Below, one piece after another: positions 1-6,136 of a stretch of 9,046 bases of DNA (the stretch's first letter is position 1; each line of letters opens with the position of its first letter). The position numbers and the translations under genes are program-made. Source of the stretch: Planctomycetota bacterium (GTDB taxonomy: Bacteria; Planctomycetota; Phycisphaerae; WQYP01); contig JAJYZY010000095.1 in the NCBI GenBank assembly GCA_021799715.1, positions 1 through 9,046 of the forward strand. The letters run 5' to 3'. The notes under the pieces were generated by a model that was given only the letters and a program-made list of their open reading frames with translations, was not told the origin of the DNA and searched no databases.

Positions 1-34
1 ACTTCCCAGTTGCACATGGCGAATTGGCGTACAA

Positions 35-91
35 CGCTTCCCGCCATCAAGCCCAACGTATCAGTGTTATCGGTGCGATCCGTGGTCCGGT
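35..91 (+). repeat. direct repeat, copy 1
   Basis: This is copy 1 of an imperfect direct repeat of about 57 nt; copy 2 is at 272-327. The core of 21 nt is identical in both copies (64-84 and 300-320) and contains ATCGGTGCGATCCGTG. The flanks match with small indels: CCGCCA...CCCAA before the core and TCCGGT after it. ATCCG-rich repeats of this kind are typical dispersed intergenic elements in some environmental bacteria; that family assignment is from memory. Confidence 0.7.
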
Positions 92-143
92 ATTGATTCC
101 GCGATTTCAAATCGATCGCGGGCATAAAAGAAAACGTGGAGGT

Positions 144-170
144 ACCACGGATTTCGCGGATTAAACGGAT
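144..170 (-). repeat. inverted ATCCG-type repeat element
   Basis: Read on the minus strand this stretch contains three ATCCG units spaced 9-10 nt apart (ATCCGT, ATCCGC, ATCCGT, ending in GGT). It looks like a relative of the plus-strand direct repeats on either side, but in the opposite orientation, so the cluster has both orientations. Confidence 0.4.
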
Positions 171-271
171 AAGAACGAATGAACTGATTTTGATTTGCAA
201 TCGTTGCGGTGCGCCCGTCGCGTGCCGCAATAGTTCCAATTCCTCGCGGAGCTTCGTGATTTGGTGAGCCT

Positions 272-327
272 CGCGTTCCGCCAACAGGCCCAAGTATCCG
301 TGTTATCGGTGCGATCCGTGATCCGGT
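272..327 (+). repeat. direct repeat, copy 2
   Basis: This is the second copy of the element at 35-91, in the same orientation. The core at 300-320 is identical to 64-84. The left flank matches at CCGCCA and CCCAA, and TCCGGT follows the core in both. The two copies start 237 nt apart, with an inverted ATCCG-type element between them. Confidence 0.7.
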
Positions 328-494
328 TTTTAAATCCACCGCTGCATGGCGACCTTGGGAATGCAAACGCATGTAGACTCCACACGCCTATTAACGGGAC
401 ATCCTGATCCCGTGTTGATGCCGCAAAATCCGAATGTATCCGTACTTTTCGCTTTTAATAACGTATCACCAAGAGCCGAGCAGGGTATAACGCC

Positions 495-538
495 ATGGAC
501 CGCGCTTGGTGGCCGGGAAGCACCGCGCAGCGGTCCAT
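495..538. repeat. 44-nt inverted repeat
   Basis: ATGGACCGC (495-503) and GCGGTCCAT (530-538) are perfect reverse complements. The inner arms GCTT (504-507) and AAGC (518-521) extend the stem. No T-run follows on either strand, so it is not a standard intrinsic terminator. It lies about 35 nt upstream of the candidate promoter for the gene at 707. Confidence 0.5.
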
Positions 539-571
539 TCGTGTGGATTGCGCGATACGCGTGTGAATATT

Positions 572-601
572 TTGCTAAAGATGAATAAAAAATTCTAAAA
601 T
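572..601 (+). promoter_or_regulatory. candidate sigma70-type promoter
   Basis: TTGCTA (572-577) and TAAAAT (596-601) resemble -35 and -10 boxes, with 18 nt between them, in an AT-rich stretch that stands out from the GC-richer surroundings. Transcription would start near 608. This gives a leader of about 100 nt before the start codon at 707, and the leader includes the folded element at 632-687. The call rests on pattern only. Confidence 0.4.
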
Positions 602-631
602 CATTATAGGAACACATCGACCCATGCCGAT

Positions 632-687
632 AACAATGCGGTGGCCATGGAGAACGCCCCGCGCGGGGTGTTCATAGGCCCATTGTT
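632..687 (+). promoter_or_regulatory. structured leader RNA element
   Basis: AACAATG (632-638) pairs with CATTGTT (681-687). After a 4-nt bulge, GGCC (643-646) pairs with GGCC (677-680). Inside is a 9-bp hairpin, 652-660 with 665-673, capped by GCGC. About 20 base pairs enclose the segment, which ends just before TTCCTTTT and the ribosome binding site at 694-699. The strong stem followed by a pyrimidine-rich run could act as an attenuator or a translation-control element. It could also be a terminator for some upstream transcript. It matches no riboswitch class I know. Confidence 0.45.
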
Positions 688-693
688 CCTTTT

Positions 694-699
694 AGGGAG
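694..699 (+). promoter_or_regulatory. ribosome binding site deciding the start at 707
   Basis: AGGGAG lies 7 nt upstream of ATG 707. The alternative in-frame start upstream near 641 has no comparable site and would put 22 residues before the signal peptide. Confidence 0.7.
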
Positions 700-706
700 T
701 CACTTC

Positions 707-1465
707 ATGCAGACAGGAAAAATCCTGGGTATCGGGGCCGTTCTATCGGCCGGGTTGCTCGCGACACACGTCGCGAGTGCAAGTGTGCAGCTCGAAGTAT
801 TCGATTCGGGCACAGCGACGCAAATTTCGCTGACCAACTTGGGGTCAGGGGTCTACTCGGCTGTGCCTACCGGTTCGGGAAATTATAGTTGGACTAGCTT
901 GGAGGTCTCCGTGCTTGGTCCCGGTGCGTTGGGCTTTTCGGTGCAAGGATTAAAATACTCCGGAACTACCGTTGCCACGGCCAGCTTCCTTGCGACCGGC
1001 ACCGGGTTTACCTACCTAAATGCCAATCCGAACACGCTAACTTCGACCGGCGGCGGTGGCTACACGGGAACTGGTTCCTTTGTTTCAATGTCTCAAGGGG
1101 GGTATGCCGCAGCCTCGAATTCGGCGTTTGACCGAACGGGCGATAGTACTGGCGGCCTTTCTCCATCGACTCCGGCGGGCGGCGGTGCGTTCACGACGAG
1201 TACTGAATCGAATACTTCGGTTAGCGACCTAAGTAGTGCGCCAGGCTATTCCCTGACGTACGCCGCCAACTTCGCCTTTGATTATTTCTCTGGCGCTAAC
1301 GAAGGGAATACCTTCGGAACTGCTGCAGACCCTGCGGGCGGCACAGTGTCGATTCTCGGCGGCACCGCTTCCGCCGTCACCCTGCCCGGCTCCGGGCCGC
1401 TGACGGTTATTGGCGGCCTGATGGTTGTTGGTGGATTAGCCATTCGCCGACGCATGAAGGTCTGA
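707..1465 (+). CDS. secreted protein with PEP-CTERM-like sorting tail
   Basis: The predicted protein has 252 residues and is exported. Residues 1-25 form a signal peptide: Lys5, a hydrophobic core, then HVASA before the likely cut. The body is rich in Gly, Ser and Thr, has no Cys, and looks like a beta-rich extracellular protein. The last 27 residues carry a tripartite sorting signal: LPGSGPL, a hydrophobic helix (TVIGGLMVVGGLAI) and the basic end RRRMKV. This is the layout of exosortase substrates, although the usual VPEP is replaced. The frame is open from 641, but I chose ATG 707 because AGGGAG (694-699) lies 7 nt before it and the signal peptide begins there. No exosortase gene is visible in the window. 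The function of the body is unknown. Confidence 0.8.
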   Translation: MQTGKILGIGAVLSAGLLATHVASASVQLEVFDSGTATQISLTNLGSGVYSAVPTGSGNYSWTSLEVSVLGPGALGFSVQGLKYSGTTVATASFLATGTGFTYLNANPNTLTSTGGGGYTGTGSFVSMSQGGYAAASNSAFDRTGDSTGGLSPSTPAGGGAFTTSTESNTSVSDLSSAPGYSLTYAANFAFDYFSGANEGNTFGTAADPAGGTVSILGGTASAVTLPGSGPLTVIGGLMVVGGLAIRRRMKV

Positions 1466-1518
1466 TTGCCTGATGCGACATTGGGGCAATCGCGGCGATT
1501 CATCATCTTGCTATTGGC

Positions 1519-1542
1519 TTGCCCGCAGAGTGCAGCGGGCAA
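1519..1542 (+). other. hairpin between CDS 707-1465 and terminator
   Basis: TTGCCCGC (1519-1526) and GCGGGCAA (1535-1542) form a perfect 8-bp stem with an 8-nt loop. Outer bases (ATTGGCTT against ACAAGCAAT) extend it with bulges. No T-run follows, so it is not a terminator by itself. It may be a 3' processing or stability element of the mRNA from the gene at 707. Confidence 0.5.
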
Positions 1543-1571
1543 CAAGCAATGTGGGCCTTTATTGAAGTTTT

Positions 1572-1606
1572 ATCCCCGCTCCGGGCAACCGGGGCGGGGA
1601 TTTTTT
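1572..1606 (+). terminator. intrinsic terminator of the 707-1465 gene
   Basis: ATCCCCGC (1572-1579) pairs with GCGGGGAT (1594-1601). Inner pairs 1580-1584 with 1589-1593 bring the stem to about 13 bp, closed by a GCAA tetraloop (1585-1588). TTTTTT (1601-1606) follows directly. The T-run is only on the plus strand, so the signal serves the plus-strand gene. It overlaps the stop codon of the convergent hisB (1605-1607). Confidence 0.9.
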
Positions 1607-2225
1607 ATAACACGCCCTTGGTGCTTGGAATATCGCGCGTCCGCGCGTCCAACGCCACCGCTTGCCGCAGCGATTTGGCCAATGCCTTGAATATCGCCTC
1701 GGCAATGTGGTGGCTGTTCGTGCCATACGGTACATTAACGTGCAAATTCATACCCGCCGTATTGGCCAATGACCGCAGTGATTCATGCACCAGTTCCACA
1801 TCAAAATCACCGATTTTCGGCGTCGGAAACCGCGCATTAAACACAAATGCGGGACGGCCGGATAAATCCAGCGCCACATTGGCCAGCGTATCTTCCATCG
1901 GCACACTGGCCCAGCCGTAGCGGAATATTCCGCGCTTGTCACCCAGTGCCTGCTGAATCGCCGCGCCCAATACCAGCGATACATCCTCCACGGTGTGATG
2001 GGCGTCAATGTGCAAATCCCCGGTTGCCCGCACGTTCAAATCCAGCATGCCGTGCCGGGCAAGATGATCCAGCATGTGATCAAAAAAGCCCACTCCCGTT
2101 GCAACCGTCGCCTGTCCAGATCCATCCAGATTCAGCGATACGCTGATCTGCGTTTCCCGCGTCTTGCGGCTTATTTCAGCCGTGCGGGGTGCGGCATTGT
2201 TTTGCTGCGGTTTGTGGTCGGTCAT
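1605..2225 (-). CDS. hisB: imidazoleglycerol-phosphate dehydratase
   Basis: HisB removes water from imidazole-glycerol phosphate to give imidazole-acetol phosphate in cytoplasmic histidine synthesis. The protein has 206 residues, the usual size for single-function HisB, and there is no fused phosphatase domain. Family hallmarks are visible: [16 protein letters not shown] at 44-59, DAHHTVED at 74-81, [17 protein letters not shown] at 109-125 and the second metal motif [16 protein letters not shown] at 168-183. The His and Glu residues of the two HH motifs bind the paired manganese ions in this family. I chose ATG 2225 because GGAG (2234-2237) lies 8 nt upstream; the frame could extend 13 codons further to 2264. 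Its product is the substrate of HisC, encoded 319 nt upstream on the same strand. Its stop codon lies in the T-run of the opposing gene's terminator. Confidence 0.97.
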   Translation of the reverse strand: MTDHKPQQNNAAPRTAEISRKTRETQISVSLNLDGSGQATVATGVGFFDHMLDHLARHGMLDLNVRATGDLHIDAHHTVEDVSLVLGAAIQQALGDKRGIFRYGWASVPMEDTLANVALDLSGRPAFVFNARFPTPKIGDFDVELVHESLRSLANTAGMNLHVNVPYGTNSHHIAEAIFKALAKSLRQAVALDARTRDIPSTKGVL

Positions 2226-2544
2226 CGTATTTTCTCCATATTGAATTGGTAACTCAGCGCCCAAGCCGGTTCTCCGCGGGCCGTTGCCCCATTTGCCTTA
2301 AGCCCAATCCACTCGGTACCAGCCCCGACATTCCGTCAATCCACCAATATAGTACCCGGCAAGGGTCACGCCCAAGGTGTGGGCAATTGGCAATATAGCA
2401 ATTGCGGATGCACGCAGGCACGCGGTGGAAACCCGCGGCCGCCCGGCTGAAGCGGCGGTAAAATAAACAACATCATTTAGGCCTCGCTGGCGGCAATATG
2501 AGCCTGTGGCCCATGGCCCCTGATTGGCGGTGGCAAAATCGATA
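2226..2544 (-). other. intergenic stretch between hisC and hisB
   Basis: This gap of 319 nt separates two genes on the same strand. It contains a frame of 84 codons (2552-2298) whose ATG overlaps the hisC stop in ATGATTAA. That protein is rich in Trp and Cys, has no clear ribosome binding site and resembles nothing I know, so I do not call it a gene. Other features are a 5-bp hairpin (2370-2384) and palindromic CAATTG/GCAATTGC motifs near 2384-2405. I see no classic His-codon leader peptide. hisB may have its own promoter here. Confidence 0.4.
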
Positions 2545-3612
2545 TTAATCATGCACAGACTCTATTATCGCTTTCAGGGCGGCCAGCAGCGCGGCATTTT
2601 GCGCGCCAGTGCCAATGGTGATGCGCAGTTTATCCGTTAAGCCGGGAATATTGAAGTAGCGCACCAGGATATTGGCCTTTTTCAATTGGGCATAGACATC
2701 CGCGGCATGGACTTTCGGCGGTACTTGTGCCAGGACAAAATTGCTGAAGCTCTCCGGCAATGAAAAGCCCATTTTGCGCAGTGCGGTGGAAACTTCTGAT
2801 CTCTGCGCTTTGATTTTATCCCATGTTCCCGCGGCATACGCCTGATCGGTAATAGCCGCCGTCGCCGCCGCAATGGCCACCGCGTCGCACGGATAGCTGT
2901 CGCGCACCTTGTGCAATTCCGCCAGCAGGGATTCCTGCGCTATGCCATATCCGAAGCGCATTCCCGCCAGGCCGTAGCCCTTGGACATGCTGCGGAGAAT
3001 AATAACATTGGCATGTTCCCGCACCAGCGATAACGCGCTGACGGGCGCAAAATCAACATACGCTTCATCAATGAGCACCACGCCCGGAAAGGCGCGGATA
3101 ATTTTGGATAATGTTGCCAAATCCGCCAATGTCCCGGATGGTGCATTGGGATTGACAATCAGCAGCAATCTGGCATTAAGGGTAAAAATTTCCGGCGGAA
3201 ATTCCCAATTGGTGCCGGTAATGCGGTAGGGGAGAACAATTTTCTCCGCATCCTGCATGGCGGCCAGAACAGGGTATAATGAATAGCTGGGGTCTAAAAA
3301 TGCGACACGATCGCCATCGCCCACGCAAGCGCGAAACACCAGCGAAAGCAATTCATCGCCGCCATTGGTGCATAAAATCATGCCTGGCGATACACCATGC
3401 ACCCGCGCAGCCGCTTCCCGAAAAGCCTTGGCATCCGGATCGGGATAACGGCGCAATTGTTCTGCGGTGATGCTGTGCACCGCTTCCAGCACTCGGGGCG
3501 AAGGCGGATGGGGATTTTCATTGGTGTTGAGTTTAATAACCGACATATCACCGGGCTGCTCGCCGGGCGTATATCCCGCCATATTGATAATATTGTCTCG
3601 TACCAGGGGCAT
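2545..3612 (-). CDS. hisC: histidinol-phosphate aminotransferase
   Basis: HisC is a PLP-dependent fold-type I aminotransferase that converts imidazole-acetol phosphate and glutamate to histidinol phosphate and 2-oxoglutarate. The protein has 355 residues, normal for the family. Visible motifs are LNTNENPHPPSP (28-39), TNGGDELL (82-89), DPSYSLYP (107-114), NPNAPSG (154-160), DEAYVDF (182-188) and SMSKGYGLAGMRFGYG (208-223). Lys211 should form the Schiff base, Asp182 and Tyr185 hold the cofactor, and Arg219 lies in its usual place. The start at 3612 keeps the typical N-terminal RDNI...Y.PGE region, although the ribosome binding site is weak (GAGTG). Some HisC relatives act on aromatic amino acids; the adjacent hisB favours the histidine role. 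A gap of 143 nt separates it from bioB upstream. Confidence 0.95.
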   Translation of the reverse strand: MPLVRDNIINMAGYTPGEQPGDMSVIKLNTNENPHPPSPRVLEAVHSITAEQLRRYPDPDAKAFREAAARVHGVSPGMILCTNGGDELLSLVFRACVGDGDRVAFLDPSYSLYPVLAAMQDAEKIVLPYRITGTNWEFPPEIFTLNARLLLIVNPNAPSGTLADLATLSKIIRAFPGVVLIDEAYVDFAPVSALSLVREHANVIILRSMSKGYGLAGMRFGYGIAQESLLAELHKVRDSYPCDAVAIAAATAAITDQAYAAGTWDKIKAQRSEVSTALRKMGFSLPESFSNFVLAQVPPKVHAADVYAQLKKANILVRYFNIPGLTDKLRITIGTGAQNAALLAALKAIIESVHD

Positions 3613-3755
3613 GTGTCACTCTAACAGTTAACAATTGCAGACGAAGTGTGGTGCATGAATCAGGCATGCCCGCGGCGGCAAATCCCATGGCTATAAATGG
3701 GCAGTCGCCCGGCCGGCTTGTACATGGCTGCCCGGACTTGCCCGCGGAAATCGCG

Positions 3756-4874
3756 CTATCTAAGCGCTGTCGCCGCGGATTCCGGGCTTAATTCCAGATC
3801 CCCTTCGTACATGATCGGGATGTTATACCGTCCGGTGCGGCTGACCCGCGAAATCCTCGGTTCCGGGCTGCTTGGTTGCACCGGCCCATGCTCGTAGGTC
3901 CGCCATTTCAGGCCCAGGTCGTGCACCATCTGATGATCCATTTCCGGGCTGCGGCCATACGTGGTCAGGTAGTTGCCGATCATGGTGCTGTCCGCGCCGG
4001 CAAAAAAGATCCAGCTTTGCAGATCGCGCAGACACACTTCCCGCCCGCCGGCCACTTTTAATTCCACGGTCGGAAAAATAAAGCGGCAGATGCTGACAAT
4101 TTTAAGACATTCCATGGGGGCTAATTTGGGCGCATTGGTCAGCGGCGTGCCGGCAATGGCATTGAGAAAGTTAACCGGCATGACATCCACGCCGATGTCC
4201 CGCAGCGTGAAGACCATATCCAGCCGGTCGTCCCAATGTTCACCCATGCCGAATATCCCACCCGAACACAGCGACAACCCCGCCGCCTTGGCGGCATGCA
4301 GCGTGCGCAGGCGTTCAGAATAGGGATGCGTGGAGACAATTTCCGGATAAAACCGTTCACTGGTTTCCAGATTGTGGTTAATCCGCCGCACGCCGTTGGC
4401 ATGCAAAAAATCCGCGGTCTCCGGCGTCAGCGCGCCTAGCGTGGCGCAGGCGCGGGTTTTACCGGATTTGGCAATATCGCGCAGCAGCGGAGCCAGCCAA
4501 TTTTCCAATTCGGAACGTGTGGGGCCCCGGCCGCTGTTGACGATGCCAAAGCTGTCGGCTCCAACATCCCCGGCATGCGATGCGGAATCCAGAACCTGCT
4601 GATCCGTGAGTTTATTCTGCCCCTCAATGGCGGTTTGATAATGCGAGGACTGGGCGCAAAATTTGCAATCTTCCGAGCAGCCGCCGACTTTGGCCGCCAC
4701 AATGGCGCAAAACCGCACATCCGGTCCTTTGAACCGAATACGGATTTTATTGGCCCAGTAAAACAAATCGTAAACGTCTTCGCCGCTTACTGCGATAAGC
4801 TCCCGCGCTTCAGCGCGGGAAATCAGGTGACCGTTGAGAACATTTCGGGCGAGCTTGGCAATATTTTCCAGCAA
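3756..4874 (-). CDS. bioB: biotin synthase, auxiliary-cluster Cys missing
   Basis: BioB is a radical SAM enzyme that inserts sulfur into dethiobiotin, the last step of biotin synthesis. This protein has 372 residues. It has the radical SAM motif CSEDCKFC with cysteines 66, 70 and 73, followed by AQSS, as well as HNLETS, CSGGI, PVNFLNAIAGTPL and AGGRE. Of the ligands of the sulfur-donating [2Fe-2S] cluster (E. coli Cys97, Cys128, Cys188, Arg260), Cys143, Cys203 and Arg278 are present. The Cys97 position is Gly110 in SFGIVNSGRGP (codon 4545-4547, GGC). No ATG is available. TTG 4874 is preceded at 7 nt by AGGA (4882-4885), while TTG 4880 lies too close to that site; a TAA at 4887-4889 blocks longer forms. 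It starts 23 nt after the small gene at 5188-4898, which suggests co-transcription. Confidence 0.9.
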   Translation of the reverse strand: MLENIAKLARNVLNGHLISRAEARELIAVSGEDVYDLFYWANKIRIRFKGPDVRFCAIVAAKVGGCSEDCKFCAQSSHYQTAIEGQNKLTDQQVLDSASHAGDVGADSFGIVNSGRGPTRSELENWLAPLLRDIAKSGKTRACATLGALTPETADFLHANGVRRINHNLETSERFYPEIVSTHPYSERLRTLHAAKAAGLSLCSGGIFGMGEHWDDRLDMVFTLRDIGVDVMPVNFLNAIAGTPLTNAPKLAPMECLKIVSICRFIFPTVELKVAGGREVCLRDLQSWIFFAGADSTMIGNYLTTYGRSPEMDHQMVHDLGLKWRTYEHGPVQPSSPEPRISRVSRTGRYNIPIMYEGDLELSPESAATALR

Positions 4875-4897
4875 AATCAATTCCTTTTAACAAAGAT

Positions 4898-5188
4898 TTA
4901 CCGCAGCGACGGTACGCGCATCAACCGGTTGAGGTCGTACGCTCCCACCAGGCGCAATTGATTGCCGTTCGGCGTGTAAACCAGCATGAGGCCGTCGCGG
5001 CTGTCGATGATATTCAATAAATCCACCGATCCAAATCCCATGGAGGATGTCAGCAGGGTTATGCCGCCGGATGTCTCCAGCACATCCGCGCGGGCGGTAT
5101 TGGACGATCCTGGATGAAAAGCCAGCAATGCCGCCATAAGCAATGCGGTTACCGTCAGCAGGCCAATGATGGTATTTTGCGATTTCAT
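4898..5188 (-). CDS. small membrane-anchored or secreted protein
   Basis: This is a 96-residue protein that I do not recognise. Residues 7-23 form a hydrophobic segment, and ARAD near 32-35 could be a signal peptidase site, so the protein is either exported or anchored with its C-terminal part outside. The remainder (GGITLLTSS...DLLNIIDSRDGLMLVY...LRLVGAYDLNRLM) looks like a few beta strands with a turn. It resembles its upstream neighbour (5570-5271) in length, layout and several aligned motifs, so the two are probable paralogs. GGAG lies 8 nt before the ATG. It ends 23 nt before bioB and likely shares its transcript. It has no Cys, which argues against a lipoprotein or a disulfide-stabilised protein. 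Confidence 0.75.
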   Translation of the reverse strand: MKSQNTIIGLLTVTALLMAALLAFHPGSSNTARADVLETSGGITLLTSSMGFGSVDLLNIIDSRDGLMLVYTPNGNQLRLVGAYDLNRLMRVPSLR

Positions 5189-5270
5189 AATAATGACTCC
5201 GAATTTATTCCAATGTTTACGTTCTTACAACGGCGGTATTCAAACTCATCCCCGCATGCCGGAAATGCTC

Positions 5271-5570
5271 TTAGCGCATTCGCATGCGTGCTCGCTTGAT
5301 ATCCGCGTTGACATTGTAAGGTGCCAGCCAATGCGTGCCGGCCAAATTGTTCGCCGGTGTAATTTTGGCTGTCAATATGCCGCTGTCCTGGTTATATACG
5401 TAAACAATTCCGGTCATCTGGTCGCCGCCGGAAACGGACAGATAATGCCCGCCGCGCGGGACTTGCGCCCGCGCGATGGATGCTTGCCAGCCGGCGCGGG
5501 TCAGCACCCCGACACCCAGCACGGCATTAATGCCCAGCAGGCCAATGATGAGAAGTTTTTTCCCGTCCAT
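5271..5570 (-). CDS. small membrane-anchored or secreted protein, paralog
   Basis: This is a 99-residue protein of unrecognised family. Residues 4-5 are Lys-Lys, residues 6-23 are hydrophobic, and ARAQ (33-36) is a possible cleavage site. The C-terminal 60 residues (GGHYLSVSGG, GIVYVYNQDSGILTAKI, APYNVNADIKRAR) suggest a short beta structure, perhaps like one propeller blade, and end in a strongly basic tail. Alignment with the next gene downstream matches the TM segment, ARA, the GG pair, the D-S-x-G turn and Y-x-x-N near the end. AGGAG (5578-5582) lies 7 nt before ATG 5570, a clear translation start. Gaps are 59 nt upstream and 82 nt downstream, all on one strand. Confidence 0.75.
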   Translation of the reverse strand: MDGKKLLIIGLLGINAVLGVGVLTRAGWQASIARAQVPRGGHYLSVSGGDQMTGIVYVYNQDSGILTAKITPANNLAGTHWLAPYNVNADIKRARMRMR

Positions 5571-5629
5571 AATGTTTCTCCTGTATAAGGAACTCGTTTT
5601 TTTCTACGGTCCGCGCGACCGAAAAGCAA

Positions 5630-5875
5630 TCAGGCGTCCCGCCCGCCGCGGCGCTTGCCCCGGCTCGCGCTGCGCATGGCAACAGCAAGCACTCCCACAA
5701 AGGAAATAAACGCGATGAGATATACCGGAACGTCACTGCGTTTGGTGGTCATCAGCGGAATCGCCGAGCTGATGTCCTTGCGCGCAACTTGAGCCAAACT
5801 CACCGCCGGGGCCGTCAGGCATACCGCCAGACAAACCGGGATAAGCACACGATGATTGATCCAGGAAGCTTTCAT
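5630..5875 (-). CDS. small membrane protein with signal peptide
   Basis: This 81-residue protein is not recognised. A signal peptide spans about 1-28 (core LIPVCLAVCLTAPAV, cut after SLA). A short loop follows, then one transmembrane helix (about 50-67, VPVYLIAFISFVGVLAVA) and a basic tail, RSASRGKRRGGRDA. The expected topology is N-terminus outside and C-terminus in the cytoplasm. The frame is open back to 5977, but I chose ATG 5875 because the signal peptide starts there. There is no Shine-Dalgarno site. Instead a good promoter places the transcription start at or next to the ATG, so the gene is probably leaderless. It is the first gene of the same-strand series leading to bioB. Confidence 0.6.
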   Translation of the reverse strand: MKASWINHRVLIPVCLAVCLTAPAVSLAQVARKDISSAIPLMTTKRSDVPVYLIAFISFVGVLAVAMRSASRGKRRGGRDA

Positions 5876-5882
5876 AACACTG

Positions 5883-5910
5883 ATGATAAACCCCACGGCA
5901 GGCAAGTCAA
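5883..5910 (-). promoter_or_regulatory. sigma70-type promoter giving a leaderless mRNA
   Basis: On the minus strand TTGACT (5910-5905) and TATCAT (5888-5883) are separated by 16 nt; each matches the consensus at five of six bases. Only 7 nt (5882-5876) lie between the -10 box and ATG 5875, so the first transcribed base would fall at or beside the start codon. This fits the lack of a ribosome binding site for that gene. It is the likely promoter of the small-protein genes and perhaps bioB. Confidence 0.55.
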
Positions 5911-6136
5911 GGCCTCCGTTTACGCGCCGCGAACCCGCCGGTTCCGCCGCGGCCCGCAAAAGGCACACTACGGCCATAGTTCCCCCGCCGCTACACGGTC
6001 AAATTGGGTCTTTGATCAACGCAAATGCGGTCCGCCTTATCGGCAGCGCGTACGGTTTGCCTGCTCAATGGCGGATAAAATGCTGCACCGGTGCCCGGGC
6101 GTGATTGTAGACGTTCCCGTCGCCCATGCTGCCAGA

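Larger units (their letters stand above)
1..571. other. gene-poor region with repeats
   Basis: No convincing gene was found here. Open frames of 60-100 codons exist on both strands, but they overlap one another, lack a ribosome binding site and resemble no family I know. The stretch holds an imperfect direct repeat (35-91 and 272-327), an inverted ATCCG-type element (144-170), a small hairpin (99-121) and a longer inverted repeat (495-538). It reads as an intergenic repeat cluster upstream of the gene at 707. Confidence 0.6.

Noticed and set aside
346..588. 80-codon plus-strand frame upstream of the promoter at 572
   Set aside because: No ribosome binding site, no recognisable content, and it runs through the inverted repeat at 495-538 and the candidate -35 box.
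2298..2552. 84-codon frame between hisC and hisB
   Set aside because: The overlap with the hisC stop is suggestive, but there is no clear ribosome binding site and the composition is unlike a typical protein. I describe it under the intergenic entry only.
5876..5977. Upstream extension of the 81-residue protein to 5977
   Set aside because: It would bury the signal peptide behind 34 residues and lies across the promoter at 5883-5910.
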